Source of the DNA: Phaseolus vulgaris
Lineage: Eukaryota; Streptophyta; Magnoliopsida; Fabales; Fabaceae
Assembly (NCBI RefSeq): GCF_000499845.2
Contig: NC_023751.2
Coordinates: 28,588,975 to 28,652,974 of the forward strand
DNA length: 64,000 nucleotides
Direction: 5' to 3'
Shown here: one piece after another, positions 1-15,072 of the stretch
Layout of the letters: every line of letters starts with the position of its first letter
Numbering within the stretch: the stretch's first letter is position 1
The notes under the pieces: model-generated
Databases searched by the model: none
The model's input: only the letters and a program-made list of their open reading frames with translations
Told to the model about the DNA's origin: nothing
Translations under genes and position numbers: made by a program

Positions 1-885
<885 letters not shown>

Positions 886-1028
886 CATTCTTTTGTTCTT
901 TTCTACTTTTTTATAATTTTGAATTTCACATAAAGAACTTGATAAATCTTGATTTGAATCCTAGCATTTACTCTTTTTTTTTGAAAAGAGCCCCCCCCAA
1001 GAAACAGGTATGAAAGCTATAATTGTAA

Positions 1029-1151
<123 letters not shown>

Positions 1152-1204
1152 TTTTTTATTATCTTAATTGAAGTAATGAGCCCCCAATAGGGAGGGCGCA
1201 TTAC

Positions 1205-1911
1205 ATCTTCAGAATTGTAACCTTCCCATGGCATATAAGCTACTAATACGTTTTTTCCCAAAGCGAGTTCGCCGCCAACTGTAGCAGCACCATCCGCTAA
1301 AATTTGTCCCTTTTTGATGAATTTACCTCGGTGAACCTGGGGTTTTTGATGCATGCAAGTATTTTTGTTGGAACGTTGATATATTGTTAATGGAATACTT
1401 AGAGTATCTCCATTAACAAATAAAAAGATCCTGTCAGTATCAGTATAAACGATGTTTCCCTCGTGGTCGGCTATAGCGGAAACCCCTGAATCTAAAGCTA
1501 CTTGGCATTCCAATCCAGTTCCAACAATGCATTTTTCGGACTGAGAAAGCGGAACTGCTTGACGTTGCATATTAGAACTCATTAAAGCTCGATTCGCATC
1601 ATTATGTTCGATAAAAGGAATCAGAGAAGCTCCAATAGAAAAATATTGGAAGGGATAAATACTTCGAAGATGAACCTGTTCCCATGCAATCGTAAGAAAT
1701 TCTTGACGATATCGGGCTGGAACAATCTGTTCCTCCTGAATATCTCGAGTAAGTGCCAAAGAATTTCCTGTTGCTACCATATAGTATTCATCTATACTTG
1801 GTGATAAATAAAGCATGCGTATTCTTTTTGATCTCTCGGATATTTCAAAAAATGGACTTTCTATGGCCCCCCAAATACCAATCCTCGCATGAATTGCTAG
1901 AAGAGGCCAAA
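1205..1911 (-). pseudogene. rpoB: rpoB internal fragment (plastid RNA polymerase beta)
   Basis: Read on the minus strand, this encodes a central part of the beta subunit of the plastid-encoded RNA polymerase. It runs from about [18 protein letters not shown] through [11 protein letters not shown] and [20 protein letters not shown] to the PWEGYNSED motif. Both ends are broken. The 5' end stops at about 1911 and the 3' end at about 1205, where the frame runs on artificially into antisense psbT. No stop codon interrupts the retained part. One visible change (GLECQ for the usual GLERQ) is a C-to-T type. It is non-functional. Confidence 0.9.
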
Positions 1912-2041
1912 TTCCTCTTTCTTCTTTATCTTTCCTATTATAATTCTAATAAAAAAGAATAAAAAAGAAGAGTAGGTTAATTACACATATTTCATATTTA
2001 ATTGGACCTATCATCTTCTTCACCCCTTCCTGGGTCAATAA

Positions 2042-2176
2042 CTAAAATGAAAAAAAGGGGAATATAAGTGCATCTGGAAAAAAACGATTGATCTCTATCA
2101 ATAGACCCGCCAAAGCCCCGAACCATAAAGTACTTACTACTGGTGCCACGGAAAGATATGTTTTTAGATCTCGCAT
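2042..2176 (-). CDS. psaJ: psaJ (photosystem I subunit IX), plastid-derived nuclear copy
   Basis: This is an intact 44-residue frame, too short for most ORF lists. It begins [20 protein letters not shown] and ends FPFFSF. It matches PsaJ, a one-helix subunit of photosystem I near the plastocyanin docking side. A plastid Shine-Dalgarno-like GGAGG lies about 8 bases before the ATG (near 2183-2188). The native neighbours (rpl33, trnP/trnW) are absent. It sits between rpoB and trnT pieces, so it is a transplanted fragment. No nuclear expression signal is seen. Confidence 0.85.
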
Positions 2177-2399
2177 TTCAAATCCTCCTTTCTTTTGATT
2201 TATTATTTAAGTCTTTTTTTCCATTTTTAAGAATTGAATTTTACACTTTTTGCATTTTTATTACTTTCTTTACTATATTCTAATGAAAATCTACGATTAC
2301 TTTCTTTTTGATTACAAATAGAAAATTTTTCAAAATAGCAAGAATCTTTCTATTCTTCCTTAAATTAGAAAAACTATTGTTTTTGAAAAAAAAGTAAAA

Positions 2400-2471
2400 A
2401 GCCCCTTATCGGATTTGAACCGATGACTTACGCCTTACCATGGCGTTACTCTACCACTGAGTTAAAAGGGC
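2400..2471 (-). tRNA. trnT-GGU: trnT-GGU, plastid-derived tRNA-Thr copy
   Basis: The minus strand folds as a full 72-nt tRNA. The acceptor stem is GCCCTTT paired with AAGGGGC (one T:G wobble), the D arm contains TCAGTGGTAGA, and the anticodon stem-loop is CGCCATGGTAAGGCG with anticodon GGT. The T arm is GGTTCAAATCC, followed by a T discriminator. This is the plastid trnT-GGU. Its plastid neighbours trnE and psbD are not present. As a nuclear copy of a plastid tRNA it may or may not be transcribed by RNA polymerase III. Confidence 0.93.
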
Positions 2472-2754
2472 CCTTTTTCTTTCAATTCCTAAATAAGGAA
2501 CTAGCATGACTAATACATCTATTTGTTACTTTGTATACTTAGTATACTTATTCTATCACCATTTTGAAAGAGGAATGCATAAATCCATAAATATTACAAA
2601 ATTGAATTATTAGGAAAATGAAGTTCAACTCATTTCTTTTAGAATTCATGAAATTCATGAAATAATGAATAATAATAAAATTCTTTTTTCATTCAGAATT
2701 CAATCAATTCAATAAAATATTCAATTGATTTGTAAAAATAGACTCTTATGATAA

Positions 2755-2811
2755 AGAAGAACCTCTATACAGAAGAACCTGTATACAGAAGAACCTCTAT
2801 ACAGAAGAACC
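2755..2811. repeat. 16-bp tandem repeat, about 3.6 copies
   Basis: The unit agaagaacctctatac occurs at 2755-2770, 2771-2786 (one change) and 2787-2802, then partially to 2811. It lies exactly at the broken 3' end of the rpoC1 fragment, so it may have arisen during end joining or may be a plastid spacer repeat. Confidence 0.9.
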
Positions 2812-4841
2812 ACGAATTAGAAATGTCTGGAAAAGTTCTATTGCTATTTCGCCGGGCAATCCACATCTATGTAATGAAAGTGATGGACCTACGATAATGA
2901 CAGAACGACCCGAATAATCAACTCGTTTCCCAAGTAGGGTCTCGCGAAATCTTCCCTCTTTGCCCTCGATTATATCAGAAAATGATTTGTAAACCTTATT
3001 ATGACCGTCCCTCATCGGCTGTCCGCGGATTCCATTATCAAGAAGTGTATCCACGGCTTCTTGTACCAATTTCTCCTGACATATTACTAATTCTCCTGGA
3101 GTAGATCTACTTGTTGTTAATAGATCGATAAGAGTATTATTCCGATAGATAACTCTTCTATATAATTCATTAATATCCGAGCTCATTAATTTACCCCCAT
3201 CTACTTGAATAATCGGTCTCAATTCGGGAGGAAGAACTGGTAAGAGACATAAAACCATCCATTCTGGTTCTATATTTGTTCGGATAAAATGCTTAGCTAA
3301 TTCTATACGTCGAACCAAAAAATTCTTTCTTCTTCCAACTTTTCGATCTTCCCATTCGTTTTCATTGTCCGGGGATCCCTCTTTCCCTAATTCTTTCCAT
3401 TCTATCAACGAATAATCCATAATAATTCTCAAATCCAGATCGGCTAATTGTTCTCGGATAGCAACAGCTCCGCTTGAAATTTCTCGATTTCGAAATATAT
3501 CAAAACCTCGGGTAGTAAAAAAAAGTGGTATGCTGTGTTTCCAAGATTGGATTTCATATTCGAATGAACCTCGTAATCGTAAGAAAGTGGGTTTTTTAAC
3601 TACGGGTCTAGCAAACGAAAAATTTAGATAGGATCCAATCCAATAAGATCTCCCCCTTTGAAAATCGGACGTGAAGGTTTCCTCTCATCCGGCTCAAGTA
3701 TTTATACAAAATAAAAAAAAGGAAAGGTTTTTCATTTTCAAATTCTAAAAAAAAAAACTCTAATCTAAAAAAAAAGGTTTACTCTTGACTCAAGTTCTCA
3801 ATAAATACCAATTAACATTTCAGTGACGGATTCTTTTTTTCTTATTGATTTTCTTAATTATTTATCCAATTCTCTTTGAAGACCGAAAAGTAAGATTCTT
3901 GAGTAGTCTACCCCCCTTCGAATGCGGAATCTCCTTCAATTTATTAATGAAAAAAAAAGAAAATTAAATAAAGGAGTATTCCCAAATTCATAAGAGATTT
4001 ATTTGTCTATGTATCATTGCATTCGATCTTTTAGGTCCAAACGCCGCCTCGATAGTTATGTCAGGCTGTCCTTAAGCCTATAAGCGATATATAGACTTTA
4101 GCAACCACGATATATTGACTTATTTGGAACATTATTTCAGTTCTTTATAAAAAAAAGATGGATGGAATAGCTAATTCTACAAGACAAAAGATTGATTTTT
4201 TTTCACGAGGTGGGTAGAGTTAGAAATTTCTATTTCTAATTTCATCTTTTTTTTGTTACTGAATTGACCCTAGACCAATTCCCTTTTTATTAGGGAGTAT
4301 TCAATACATCCATAATTCTGAGTTTCATGTTATTCAGCCCAAGAGACATGTCAGATTCAGGGCATCCCAATTAACTGAAATGACAGTTTCTTATTTGGAA
4401 TCTGTACAATAAAAATTTTGATCAAATCACACATCGCCATATACTAGACTTTCTAATTCTTTTAGAGGTTTATCTAAAAGATTTGCAATATAACTAGGAA
4501 GACGTTTCAAATACCATGCATGAGTTACTAGACATGCCAGTTTTATATAGCCCATTTGATATCTACGTATTCGAGAATCTATAAATTCTACTCCGCATTG
4601 TTCACAAAATTTTGGATCGTCCTTTTTATCTCTGATTACTCGATAATTTCCACAAGCACAAATCCCACTTTTGATAGGCCCAAAAATTCTTTCACAAAAT
4701 AATCCATCTTTTTCAGGTTTATTGGTTTTATAATGAAAAGTATAGGGTTTTGTTACCTCCCCCACTATCTCTCCATTAGGTAAGATTCTTTTTGCCCAAG
4801 CACTCATTTGTTGAGGAGAAACTGATCCAATTCGGAGTTGG
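2809..4841 (-). pseudogene. rpoC1: rpoC1 fragment with group II intron (plastid RNA polymerase beta')
   Basis: On the minus strand, exon 1 runs from about 4841 to 4435. It lacks only the first ~8 codons, starts within [20 protein letters not shown], and includes the zinc-binding cysteines ([16 protein letters not shown]). A group II intron of about 0.8 kb follows (about 4434-3622) with a GTGTG 5' end and a domain V hairpin. Exon 2 runs from 3621 to about 2809 and contains [17 protein letters not shown] and [12 protein letters not shown]. It breaks at [10 protein letters not shown], before the catalytic NADFDGD motif. The enzyme piece is therefore inactive. Apparent substitutions (for example LACLVTH for LACPVTH) are C-to-T type. 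Confidence 0.92.
3622..4434 (-). other. rpoC1 group II intron (plastid-derived)
   Basis: The non-coding stretch between the two rpoC1 exons starts with GTGTG on the minus strand and carries a domain V-like hairpin near 3664-3695 (minus strand GAGCCGGATGAG ... GTCCGAT). Its survival shows that DNA, not spliced RNA, was the source of the insertion. Confidence 0.8.
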
Positions 4842-6530
<1,689 letters not shown>

Positions 6531-6535
6531 AAGGA

Positions 6536-7452
6536 GGTTGAATCTCTCAAAAAAAAATTTAAAAAAGTAAAGTACATTTCCGTAAAATTCTATTTGAATT
6601 GAATAATTTTTTTTAAGGAGAAGAGAAATAAAAAATAAAATGTTAAACTTTACCTAAACTAATTCATCTTTTTGATATCTGTCACGTGTACCTAAGACTA
6701 ATTCATGAGAGTTGTTCTGTTTTGGTTAATCTTTTGACTAAATAGTTTACAACTTTTGAAAAAAAAGGTTTAAATTCTTGTCCTAAATAGAAAAAACTAA
6801 CCATATAATTAATATTATCACAATTAAATGATTGGACAATGCTTTACATTAAGATCACACCAAACTTCAATACCTTAACCATTAATTCATATGTGCATAA
6901 AATCCTATAACATTGGATAATATAAATAAATTCTCAAATACAGTATAGAGTTTTCTACTTGGAATTTCAAATGATATTGGAATTTGATTAGTAGTATTAA
7001 CATCATCATGATCAATTTCTTGAAAAATCTCAAGTGGCAAAACAAAATATAACATTTCTTGCACCCTTTTAAAAGTAAAAGGAATTCATTTCATTCATAC
7101 TTATAGATTGTAAAATACATAAAACATAGCAAATTTCATACATACATACTGCAGAGGTTGAATCCATTTAAAAAAAAGTTCATTGGAGAAATTCTTTTAA
7201 AACTGATATCAAGGACAATGAGATTATTTATTTATGGGAAACATAACCAGAATATTTGATTATCCATCCAGGCTTACAATAAGAAACAAAAGATCCATAA
7301 AACTACAGCTATGTCATTATGGCAATTCATGGCCATGGCATGGAGAAGGATAACCAGTCTTAGTCATCACAGATGGCACTAACGCTTGTTTTACCAGGGA
7401 CCTGACAAATATCTTGTGCATACCAGCCAGGATCATTTTGTAAGAGTAGTTA
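6536..7452. other. Spacer between NUPT and EB1 3' end
   Basis: AT-rich DNA with no convincing gene. The part nearest 7452 (roughly 7260-7452) is likely the EB1 3' untranslated region. A 60-codon minus-strand frame at 6882-7064 has no recognisable domain. Confidence 0.5.
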
Positions 7453-10400
7453 TCAGGTTTCAGTTTCTGCTTCAACTTCAACTTCACCTTCAACTTCACC
7501 TTCACCTTCAACACCATTGATGACTTCATTAAGGTATTCCTGAGCTTCATCTAATGCTGATCCTTTTGCATCAGCCGCATACAATATCTTCTTAATTGCC
7601 TGAGACATCTGCGTAAATAAAATGTAATAAAGGAATTGACTTTTGTATAAATGCCCAATTTACTATTGATTTAGGAATAGATTGTTATATAAAGGGCAGT
7701 AATTTGTTTCCAACACTATGCAGCTGAATCATACCAAAACAAACAAACAAATATAAACAGCATAGGGTAAAGGTAGGGCAGAGGATTACAGTGCAGGCTC
7801 CAAACCCTGCAAAGAATCCTTTTATTTGACTACATATATAGAAAAGTTGAGAATGAAAAAGAGAAAAATAAAATGCAGCACAATTCTCCAGAACAGTTAG
7901 AGATGTTTTGGTCCATCTCCTTACAATCCAGACTAACTACACCAAACAAAAAGCTTCTTTAAATCTATATAACAGATTTCTAACTACTGAACCAGATTTC
8001 TTGCTGGTCCAATAGATTGTTTGAAAAATTGACTTAAGACAACATATATAACAATCAGAACATCATCCTTCCCTTTCAGTAATATCACTTCAACCTTGAG
8101 TGGCTGATTGTTAGCAGATCAAATAACACAACACTAGCAGGTGCTCAAGTTTGATTTGATACTTGAGGTGTTCACAAATATCACCTTGCTCAGTGAGGAA
8201 CTGGATATCCTTCCACATACCCTGCAAAAAGACTAAGGCAAACCTCTTGTAGGTCTGAGAATCCAGAATCTCAACCACACCCCCTCCCGCTATCACAAAC
8301 CAATATTTATAATGCCCAAACTATTTCCAGTCATAAATGATGTTAAGAAATTTAGACAAGAAAATCCTTGAATAGATTGAGAGAATATCATATGATATTT
8401 GATATTGAAGCTCAACATAGTTAGAGCTGGACACAAGCACACTGGAAAGTAATAGACCTTTCAAATCCATTGTGAATAAAAATAACTACACTACAATGAA
8501 AGCCTTCATTAGAATTCTTACAGGATCTTCCTCCAGTTCTGAAGCCTGACAAAGAATTTCTATATCCCTTAGTTTTGCAAAGTAAAAGTCTCTTTCTTTT
8601 TCCAAGTGATCCACTGACAGTTTGAGATCAGAAACCTGGGAAACAGAAAGTAGAAAACATAATGAACAATGAAAAACACTGAAGCTAAATCATTTTTCAT
8701 TAAATTATTATGTAACAAACTTTCAACAGCAATACCAACACAAGACCTAATAGAGTGTCAGGTGAGGTCTCAGCAAGCGTATATTGCATGATATCAGGTG
8801 CAACCATTAGGAAATCAACAATGTCTAAATTCTATGTACATGTACCAATTTCTTCAATATAGAATTCTATAATAAGTTCAAATTTGCCTTCTTTAGCATG
8901 TATCAAACTATGCCTTAATGCTTAGAGGTTTATCTTGCATGTCATTTCTACAACCATCACATGTCATGCGAACAGAAAACATTGTGAACCTAATCTTCAT
9001 AGTCATATATACCTGCTTGGACAAAGCCTGAATATCAGCTGAAGCATTAGCCCCGTCTGCTCCTCCACTTGACCTCAATTGCTTGGACCCTACACTCAAA
9101 AGGTCATAAACCCAAAAGGGGAAACAGAAAAGGATGAAGAGTTAAAATTGTAATGCAGAAAAAACACTATGAAAAAACTACAAAACAATTTAAATTCAAA
9201 CTCAAAGACACCCATAAGCAAGTCAAAGGTTCTATTCGTACTGAGTGAGTCGCCTGAACCAGAATGATTCATAGTATTTGTTTGCAGTGATTTTGAGCTC
9301 TTTATACCCTTGACATTCCGGTTTCCACCCTTACTACCCCTACGCTCAACAGGATTATAGTTCCTACAAGAAAAGTGGAAAGCATTTGATAAATTATACT
9401 GACCAGAACATATATGCATAGCCAGAACAGCTTAGTATTTCATATCCAAATATCAGTAAGAATGTGAGTTTAAATGAAACTGAAACCTATTCTAGAATAG
9501 ACCAGCAATGAATCGCAAAATACAGCAACATGATTAAATAAATAAAAAGGAATAAAGAATAAACATACTAATTTTAAATAATTAAATGTAAAACCTAAGT
9601 CAAAAACAAAATTTCAAACCCTATTCAGTTTCTCTCTACACATTGAACTTTGTATTTCGAAATGTATAATACTTACATCCTATAATATCATCAGAATGGA
9701 ATTCCCCTTTAAGAGTACACCTGTGGAATTTAAGAACACCAACAACCATGGCTGCCCATCCTTATAATACAAAAGATATATGGTCCCAGAAAATCTTTCA
9801 ACTTCTTTTTAATTAAGTCTGAACATCTCATTCTACTTGGGACATTGTGGTCATGTACTAGCATAGCAAGTGTCTAGCTAACTGTATGCCAGACTTCATA
9901 TGTAGTACCATGAGATCAGGTTTGTCATAGGATTATCTTAATGTTACAGATAAGTCATAGTCACCCAAAAAAAGTAAATGGCGGCCCTCTTTCAATAACA
10001 TCTATAAAACAACACAATCACACTAATAAATAAATAACACGATTGCAGAGTCATTTTGTGTTTCGGGAATAACTTTCTCATGTTCCTCAATATTTTTTAT
10101 TCTATTTCGATAGCATAATGAACTCGCCACATGTATAAGCCTTCAAGAGTATTCACAGACAACAATCTTTTGAGAAACTAATAAAATATCGAATTTTTAA
10201 CTTTTATTAATTTAATATTTTTTAAATTATTATACATGACACTTTATTTATTTGTCAACACTATTGTATTTAAACTCCATATGTATCACAAAAAATGATA
10301 GATTTATGCATTTCTACAAGAAAAAATAGAAACTGAGGTGATCAAAACTATTAAAATATTGTAAAGAACTCAGAAAGCATACTCATTCATAATGCCTCCA

Positions 10401-12360
10401 TTTACAGAATCACAGTAACGTTTTAGCCATTGAAGGAACTCCAAGTTGTCCAAAGGTCGGCCTTTAACAAGCCTTCCAACTTCAATATGCTGCCACATGG
10501 TAGTCAAGTTAGCCCAATATAGGCATCTACTATTAATTGTGTCAAAGTATACAAGTTTTCAATCTCAGGTTATAATCTGAAATGTATTGACTGTAAAATC
10601 AAGATGGAGATTCACACCCTGGCATTGAACTCATGCAACCAATGAAACTGGGATTGCATAGCCCAAGAAAGTGAGTAAACTGAGAAATGAACTCTGAATG
10701 CACAACAAAGCATAGAAGTAATACCAACAATAATTGCAGTCGGGAACAGAAAGGTAAGAGGAAAAAAAAATAATAATCTCACTCTCACAGATCTGGAATC
10801 AAACCATTATATTTACTCCTCATTAGAACTTTTAGGTCTTGATAAACACATATTAACCCATATGATAAATATTTTACCAATGATGAATCATTCCTTTGAA
10901 AGTTTAAAATCTTAAAGATACCTTCTCAATTTTCAGCTTGTTGAACACATCCTGCAGAACTTTGTAATTCTGAATCATGTCATACTCTGTCTTTGCATCA
11001 AAATTCACCTAGAACAACAAACTCACAAGTTTTAAAAACTAATCTTCGCAATAACAGAAGAGCATAAAAGAAGTTAGAACAAAGTCATATGGCCACCTTG
11101 TGCATTGGAACAACCCCTGGATATGTCATGTCCATCATCTGGCATTGCACAGCACCAGATGCAGCCTAGCAATAAGCATAAGGAATAAGCAGGAATGAAC
11201 AAAAAACTAATAGACGCTCATCATAGATAATAAGCTTAATTAACTTTAGCATTAGCTAATAATCTTTACTGTCATTAACTATTGTGAACATCAGCAAATT
11301 TGAAATAGAATTATTTCCCCAAATTTGTTCTTTAGGAGAAAAAGTGAGGGGAGGGAAAACAAACCACACAAGCTCAGTGCAAAATCAATTTTAGTTCCAC
11401 TCCATGGGATGTTCACACTTTACCTCAGCATTAACAATAACGAATTAGCAAACTTAATTATAAACATCCTTGACTGTCCAAATTTTTTGACACTAACACC
11501 AAGTGTGCATACTATACACAAGTATAGCATTGGAAAAAAATTTGGTAACATGAGAAAAAAAATTGACTACTTTTTTTTCAAAAAGGATAAAGGATCGTAT
11601 ATCAAACAATAATCATCAAAACTATAGAAACACTCGACCGATAACTTAGAATATTTTCTTTCAAAACCCACAATGAAAAGACAAAAATCCAACGAACAGA
11701 TCAAACAACAGCTGGATGAACACAAATCAACTGGCTAAAACAAAATTTCCAGATTCCAGCATAATCCTCAGAATTTGTTATTCAACCACATTTAGCAAAA
11801 CCATCAAAGAAACTCCAGCCGCAGCATTTCTAGCAAGTTATTCAAAAGCAAAACCACATCAAAACCAGATTCTAATTCTTTCAAGAACCCTAATACCTCA
11901 CCATCATTAAAACCGCACATTGAGATAGCAATCACCCGAAATAAGACGAGGAATCGAAAATGCCAATATGTATGAATGAGGTTAAAAACGAAAAAAAGAG
12001 AGAAATAAAACACAATGTATTACAAGTTTTTTTGGTAGAGAAAAATAAAATGCAAAGAAAGTATCAATAACCCCACAAGATTTAAATTTAAAAAAAAAAA
12101 AAAAACAACCGGCATTCAGACAATGACATGAAACACAAGCCCAATAACATAAACAAATGAAATAAAGAAACCACATTTCTGTATCAACCAAAAAATCATT
12201 CTTTTTCTATTTATTTTTCAATGTTGGCAAGTACAAGAACCAAGAGGATTACCTCCTCAATGCGAGAGAGGTTAAGTTGAAGGCGATTGTTGATCCAAGT
12301 GAGAATCTCATTTCTGCCGACAAAGTATGCACTATCCATCATCCCTATACTCGACGCCAT
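7453..12360 (-). CDS. EB1: EB1 family microtubule plus-end-tracking protein
   Basis: Eight exons on the minus strand (12360-12253, 11165-11097, 11008-10922, 10489-10383, 9363-9212, 9089-9013, 8635-8522, 7608-7453) join to 870 nt, or 289 residues. EB1 proteins bind growing microtubule plus ends and recruit partners. The N-terminal calponin-homology domain (about residues 13-115) has [26 protein letters not shown] and [20 protein letters not shown] basic serine-rich linker follows. The EB1 dimerisation domain (about 200-260) has [20 protein letters not shown] and [20 protein letters not shown]. The tail is acidic ([12 protein letters not shown]), as in plant EB1a/EB1b, and lacks the animal EEY end. 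All introns have GT/AG borders. Exon 5 uses a donor that adds a short FDLLM stretch. Intron 1 is 1.1 kb, intron 4 is 1.0 kb and intron 7 is 0.9 kb. A CT-rich leader (GA on the plus strand near 12649-12665) lies upstream. Confidence 0.93.
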
Positions 12361-14303
12361 TTCTTTTCCACGAAGACTGAACACCAACAACAGCAGCAAC
12401 CCAATGGGAAAAAAACCAACAAGCACGCTTCTGGATAAAGGGATCAAGATTCTGGGGGTGAAATCTGAGGGTGGGGTTCTACGTTTAAATCAAAAATATT
12501 ATTTTTATTTTCAGAAGAAAAAAACAGGAAAAACGGAAGAAAATGAATTGAATGAACGAACGGTGAAGAATTGATTTGATTCTTCTGCTCTCAGAAGGGA
12601 ACGGAAACCGAAACAGGACAGTGGGCACAACCAAACCGTACCAAAACAAAGAGAGAGAGAAAAAGAGGTTCTTTATCACATTCTCTTCTTTCCGACACAT
12701 ATAACGTTTGCTCTAGCCACACTTGAAGTGGGAAACCCGTTTTTAAAAATATTAACTAAATAATCAAGTTATTAATGATGGCTAGGTTTATTATTTTTTA
12801 ATTATTTAATTTATAATCTTAGTGTTTATATTTTATATATTTATTTATTCTTAATTACATTTTCAACACTATATATTTTATTGCGCCGTTCCGAAATTTA
12901 GTGCCAAATGGAATGATATGATAACGTTATGTGATTCTTAATCATAACGTGCAACTGGTGAGAGTGAGAATTACTTCTATCAACATGTGTTATCAAAGTT
13001 TTTGTTTGTTTTTTTTAATTTAATAGTATTCAAATATCATTTCCTGAAAATGATTTCATTGAATAAATCAAGCTTTGGAAGATTATCTAATTTATGTATA
13101 TTTAATAAATTGATCGTTTTTAATAAATATTAATTAGTAATAAAGTGCAAAGAAAAGGGTTGAAAGAGTGTGGGATTCTTGGGATGTGTTGTCTTATTCG
13201 GCAAGGGGTCGTCATCGATAAAGTCTTTTATTGGATAAAAGTTGAAGATAAACAGAAAGGACAATAAGAAGAATTGTTAGCTTATAAGATTATTAGAAGT
13301 TGTAGAAAAGCAACAATTCTAACTTATCACCACTCTTTCTATGGTAAAGGGACTCTTCTAAACGTTTGTAACCTACCAACAAATCAAGCCTTCAAAATCT
13401 TAAGTCTTCTAATAATGTAAATGTGAATGCAATTGTTTTTTGAGTTGTTGTTCAACTTAAGCAAACAGAATAGTTCTACAATGATGGTTAATAACAAATT
13501 TGTTAAAACATTTCTTTCTTCTGGATAAATCAAAAACACCAACTCGTTGCAATTTCTAGGAGTAGCGATATTGGTCTGGTACAAAATTTTGAAAAGGAAA
13601 CAGTCTAAACATGGACTATTTGTAGTATTATTATTTTTTTTAAGTCAAAACTATCAAATATGTTTTCAAAAGTGTAAAGGGTATTAATGTAGAGCTCAAA
13701 ACTTATTTATCATTTCTATCTTTAAAAATTTATTAGCTATGTTCTTAATTTTAAACATTAATGTGATAATAATAATATATATATTAGAGTAATATTTTTA
13801 TCTTGATATAATTAATTATCGGGGCACTAAAAAAGGTATAATATTTCATTTCTTGAATATTTTGTTATTACAGTAGTGTATTTTTATTGTAAGGAAAGTT
13901 GAAGTATAGAATAGAACGAAAGGTTATTAACTACATTATTATTCTCATTCATTTTCATTAATATTATTGTTATTCTTAGTACTCTTGTCACTTTTGTTGT
14001 TGTTATTATTGTCATTTTTTATTGTCACTATTATCCTCATTGTTTCAATTATCATTAGTATCTTTATTACAATAACCATTATGTTAGTATTACTACTAAA
14101 TAATTGATATTAAAGTAAATACCATTGTTTTTACTATTATTGTCGAAACTTTTATTACCACTTTTGATTACAATTATCATTATTTTGTTATTGTTATTAT
14201 AATGTTATTTTCATCTTAACAAATGATATATCATCGTGGTTATCACCATTATTGATATCATTGTTTGTTATTATCAAACTCATTATTGTCATTATCATTA
14301 TCA
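12361..14303. other. EB1 upstream region and AT-rich spacer
   Basis: 12361-12715 is probably the EB1 5' leader and core promoter, with a GA/CT-rich tract. From 12720 to 13920 the sequence is AT-rich with no supportable gene. From about 13920 to 14300 it is an interrupted simple repeat built on ATT, ATC and GTT triplets, which continues beyond the retrotransposon at 23306. Confidence 0.6.
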
Positions 14304-14308
14304 CTAAT

Positions 14309-15050
14309 TGATGGAAGAGGCTCAAACACCACTACAACTGAGAGCCCACCACCATGTCATATTGGGCCAATCACTAGGACCATGGCTAGAAAGCTTGAAG
14401 AGGATTGGAACACTGCTACTGATGGTCGATAGACCTATCTATACATGCTCAAAGATGCCAAAAGCTCCTAGCGAATAATAGCTTTTAATTTATTGTTAAA
14501 AGTAGCATAGACTATTTCTTTTGTAATTTTGTTGAACATGCAAATTGGTACCTAAAATGCTAATCTAAGTTTAATTAGAGTTCCCTAAACTCCTAATTAA
14601 ACTTAGGACAGACCCACACTAGCCCAAGGTGGAACGTAAGTTCTAGATCTATTTGCACATGCTAGATTCTAGAACTTACTTCCCATGTGCTGAATTTTAG
14701 GCGCCAACTTGCATAGCTTTGAATTTCCCTCTCATTTTCACCTTGTGTAAACCGGCCTCCCAAGCTATTTAAGGAGTGTCTTGGCTCTTAGTTTTGCAAG
14801 ATTAACATACTTAGTGAATGCTGCCAAATTGTGCCAATTTCACTTCTTGCCCAAAAAACTCTTAGGTTAGGCTATTGATTTTCGCAAATCCCCCTTACCA
14901 AAGAAAGTTGGCCTCACCACTCTTAATCCCTACCTTTCTTGCACCTTCAAGGTCATCATAGCTCCTACGAGGACCTTGTTTCGTTTTCACTCCATGAAGC
15001 TTCCGCCAATCACCAACAATTCTACAAACAATGAAGGCACTTCTCCATCA
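14309..15050 (+). repeat. 5' LTR of the Ty3/gypsy element
   Basis: 742 bp, starting TG and ending CA, and closely matching 22564-23300. A TATA-like tATTTAAg lies near 14765. The first ~100 bp also encode, in the 3' copy, the C-terminal tail of the polyprotein. Confidence 0.94.
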
Positions 15051-15051
15051 T

Positions 15052-15072
15052 TTGGTACCTAGAGTCATGATC
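15052..15072 (+). other. Primer-binding site (initiator tRNA-Met type)
   Basis: Directly after the 5' LTR comes ttTGGTACCTAGAGTCATGA. This resembles the TGGTATCAGAGC-type site complementary to plant initiator methionine tRNA, with a few mismatches. Its position one to two bases after the LTR fits a minus-strand primer site. Confidence 0.65.

Noticed and set aside
13920..14300. Possible CRISPR-like or minisatellite array
   Set aside because: Irregular ATT/ATC/GTT triplet repeats without constant spacers. This is degenerate simple sequence in a plant nuclear genome.
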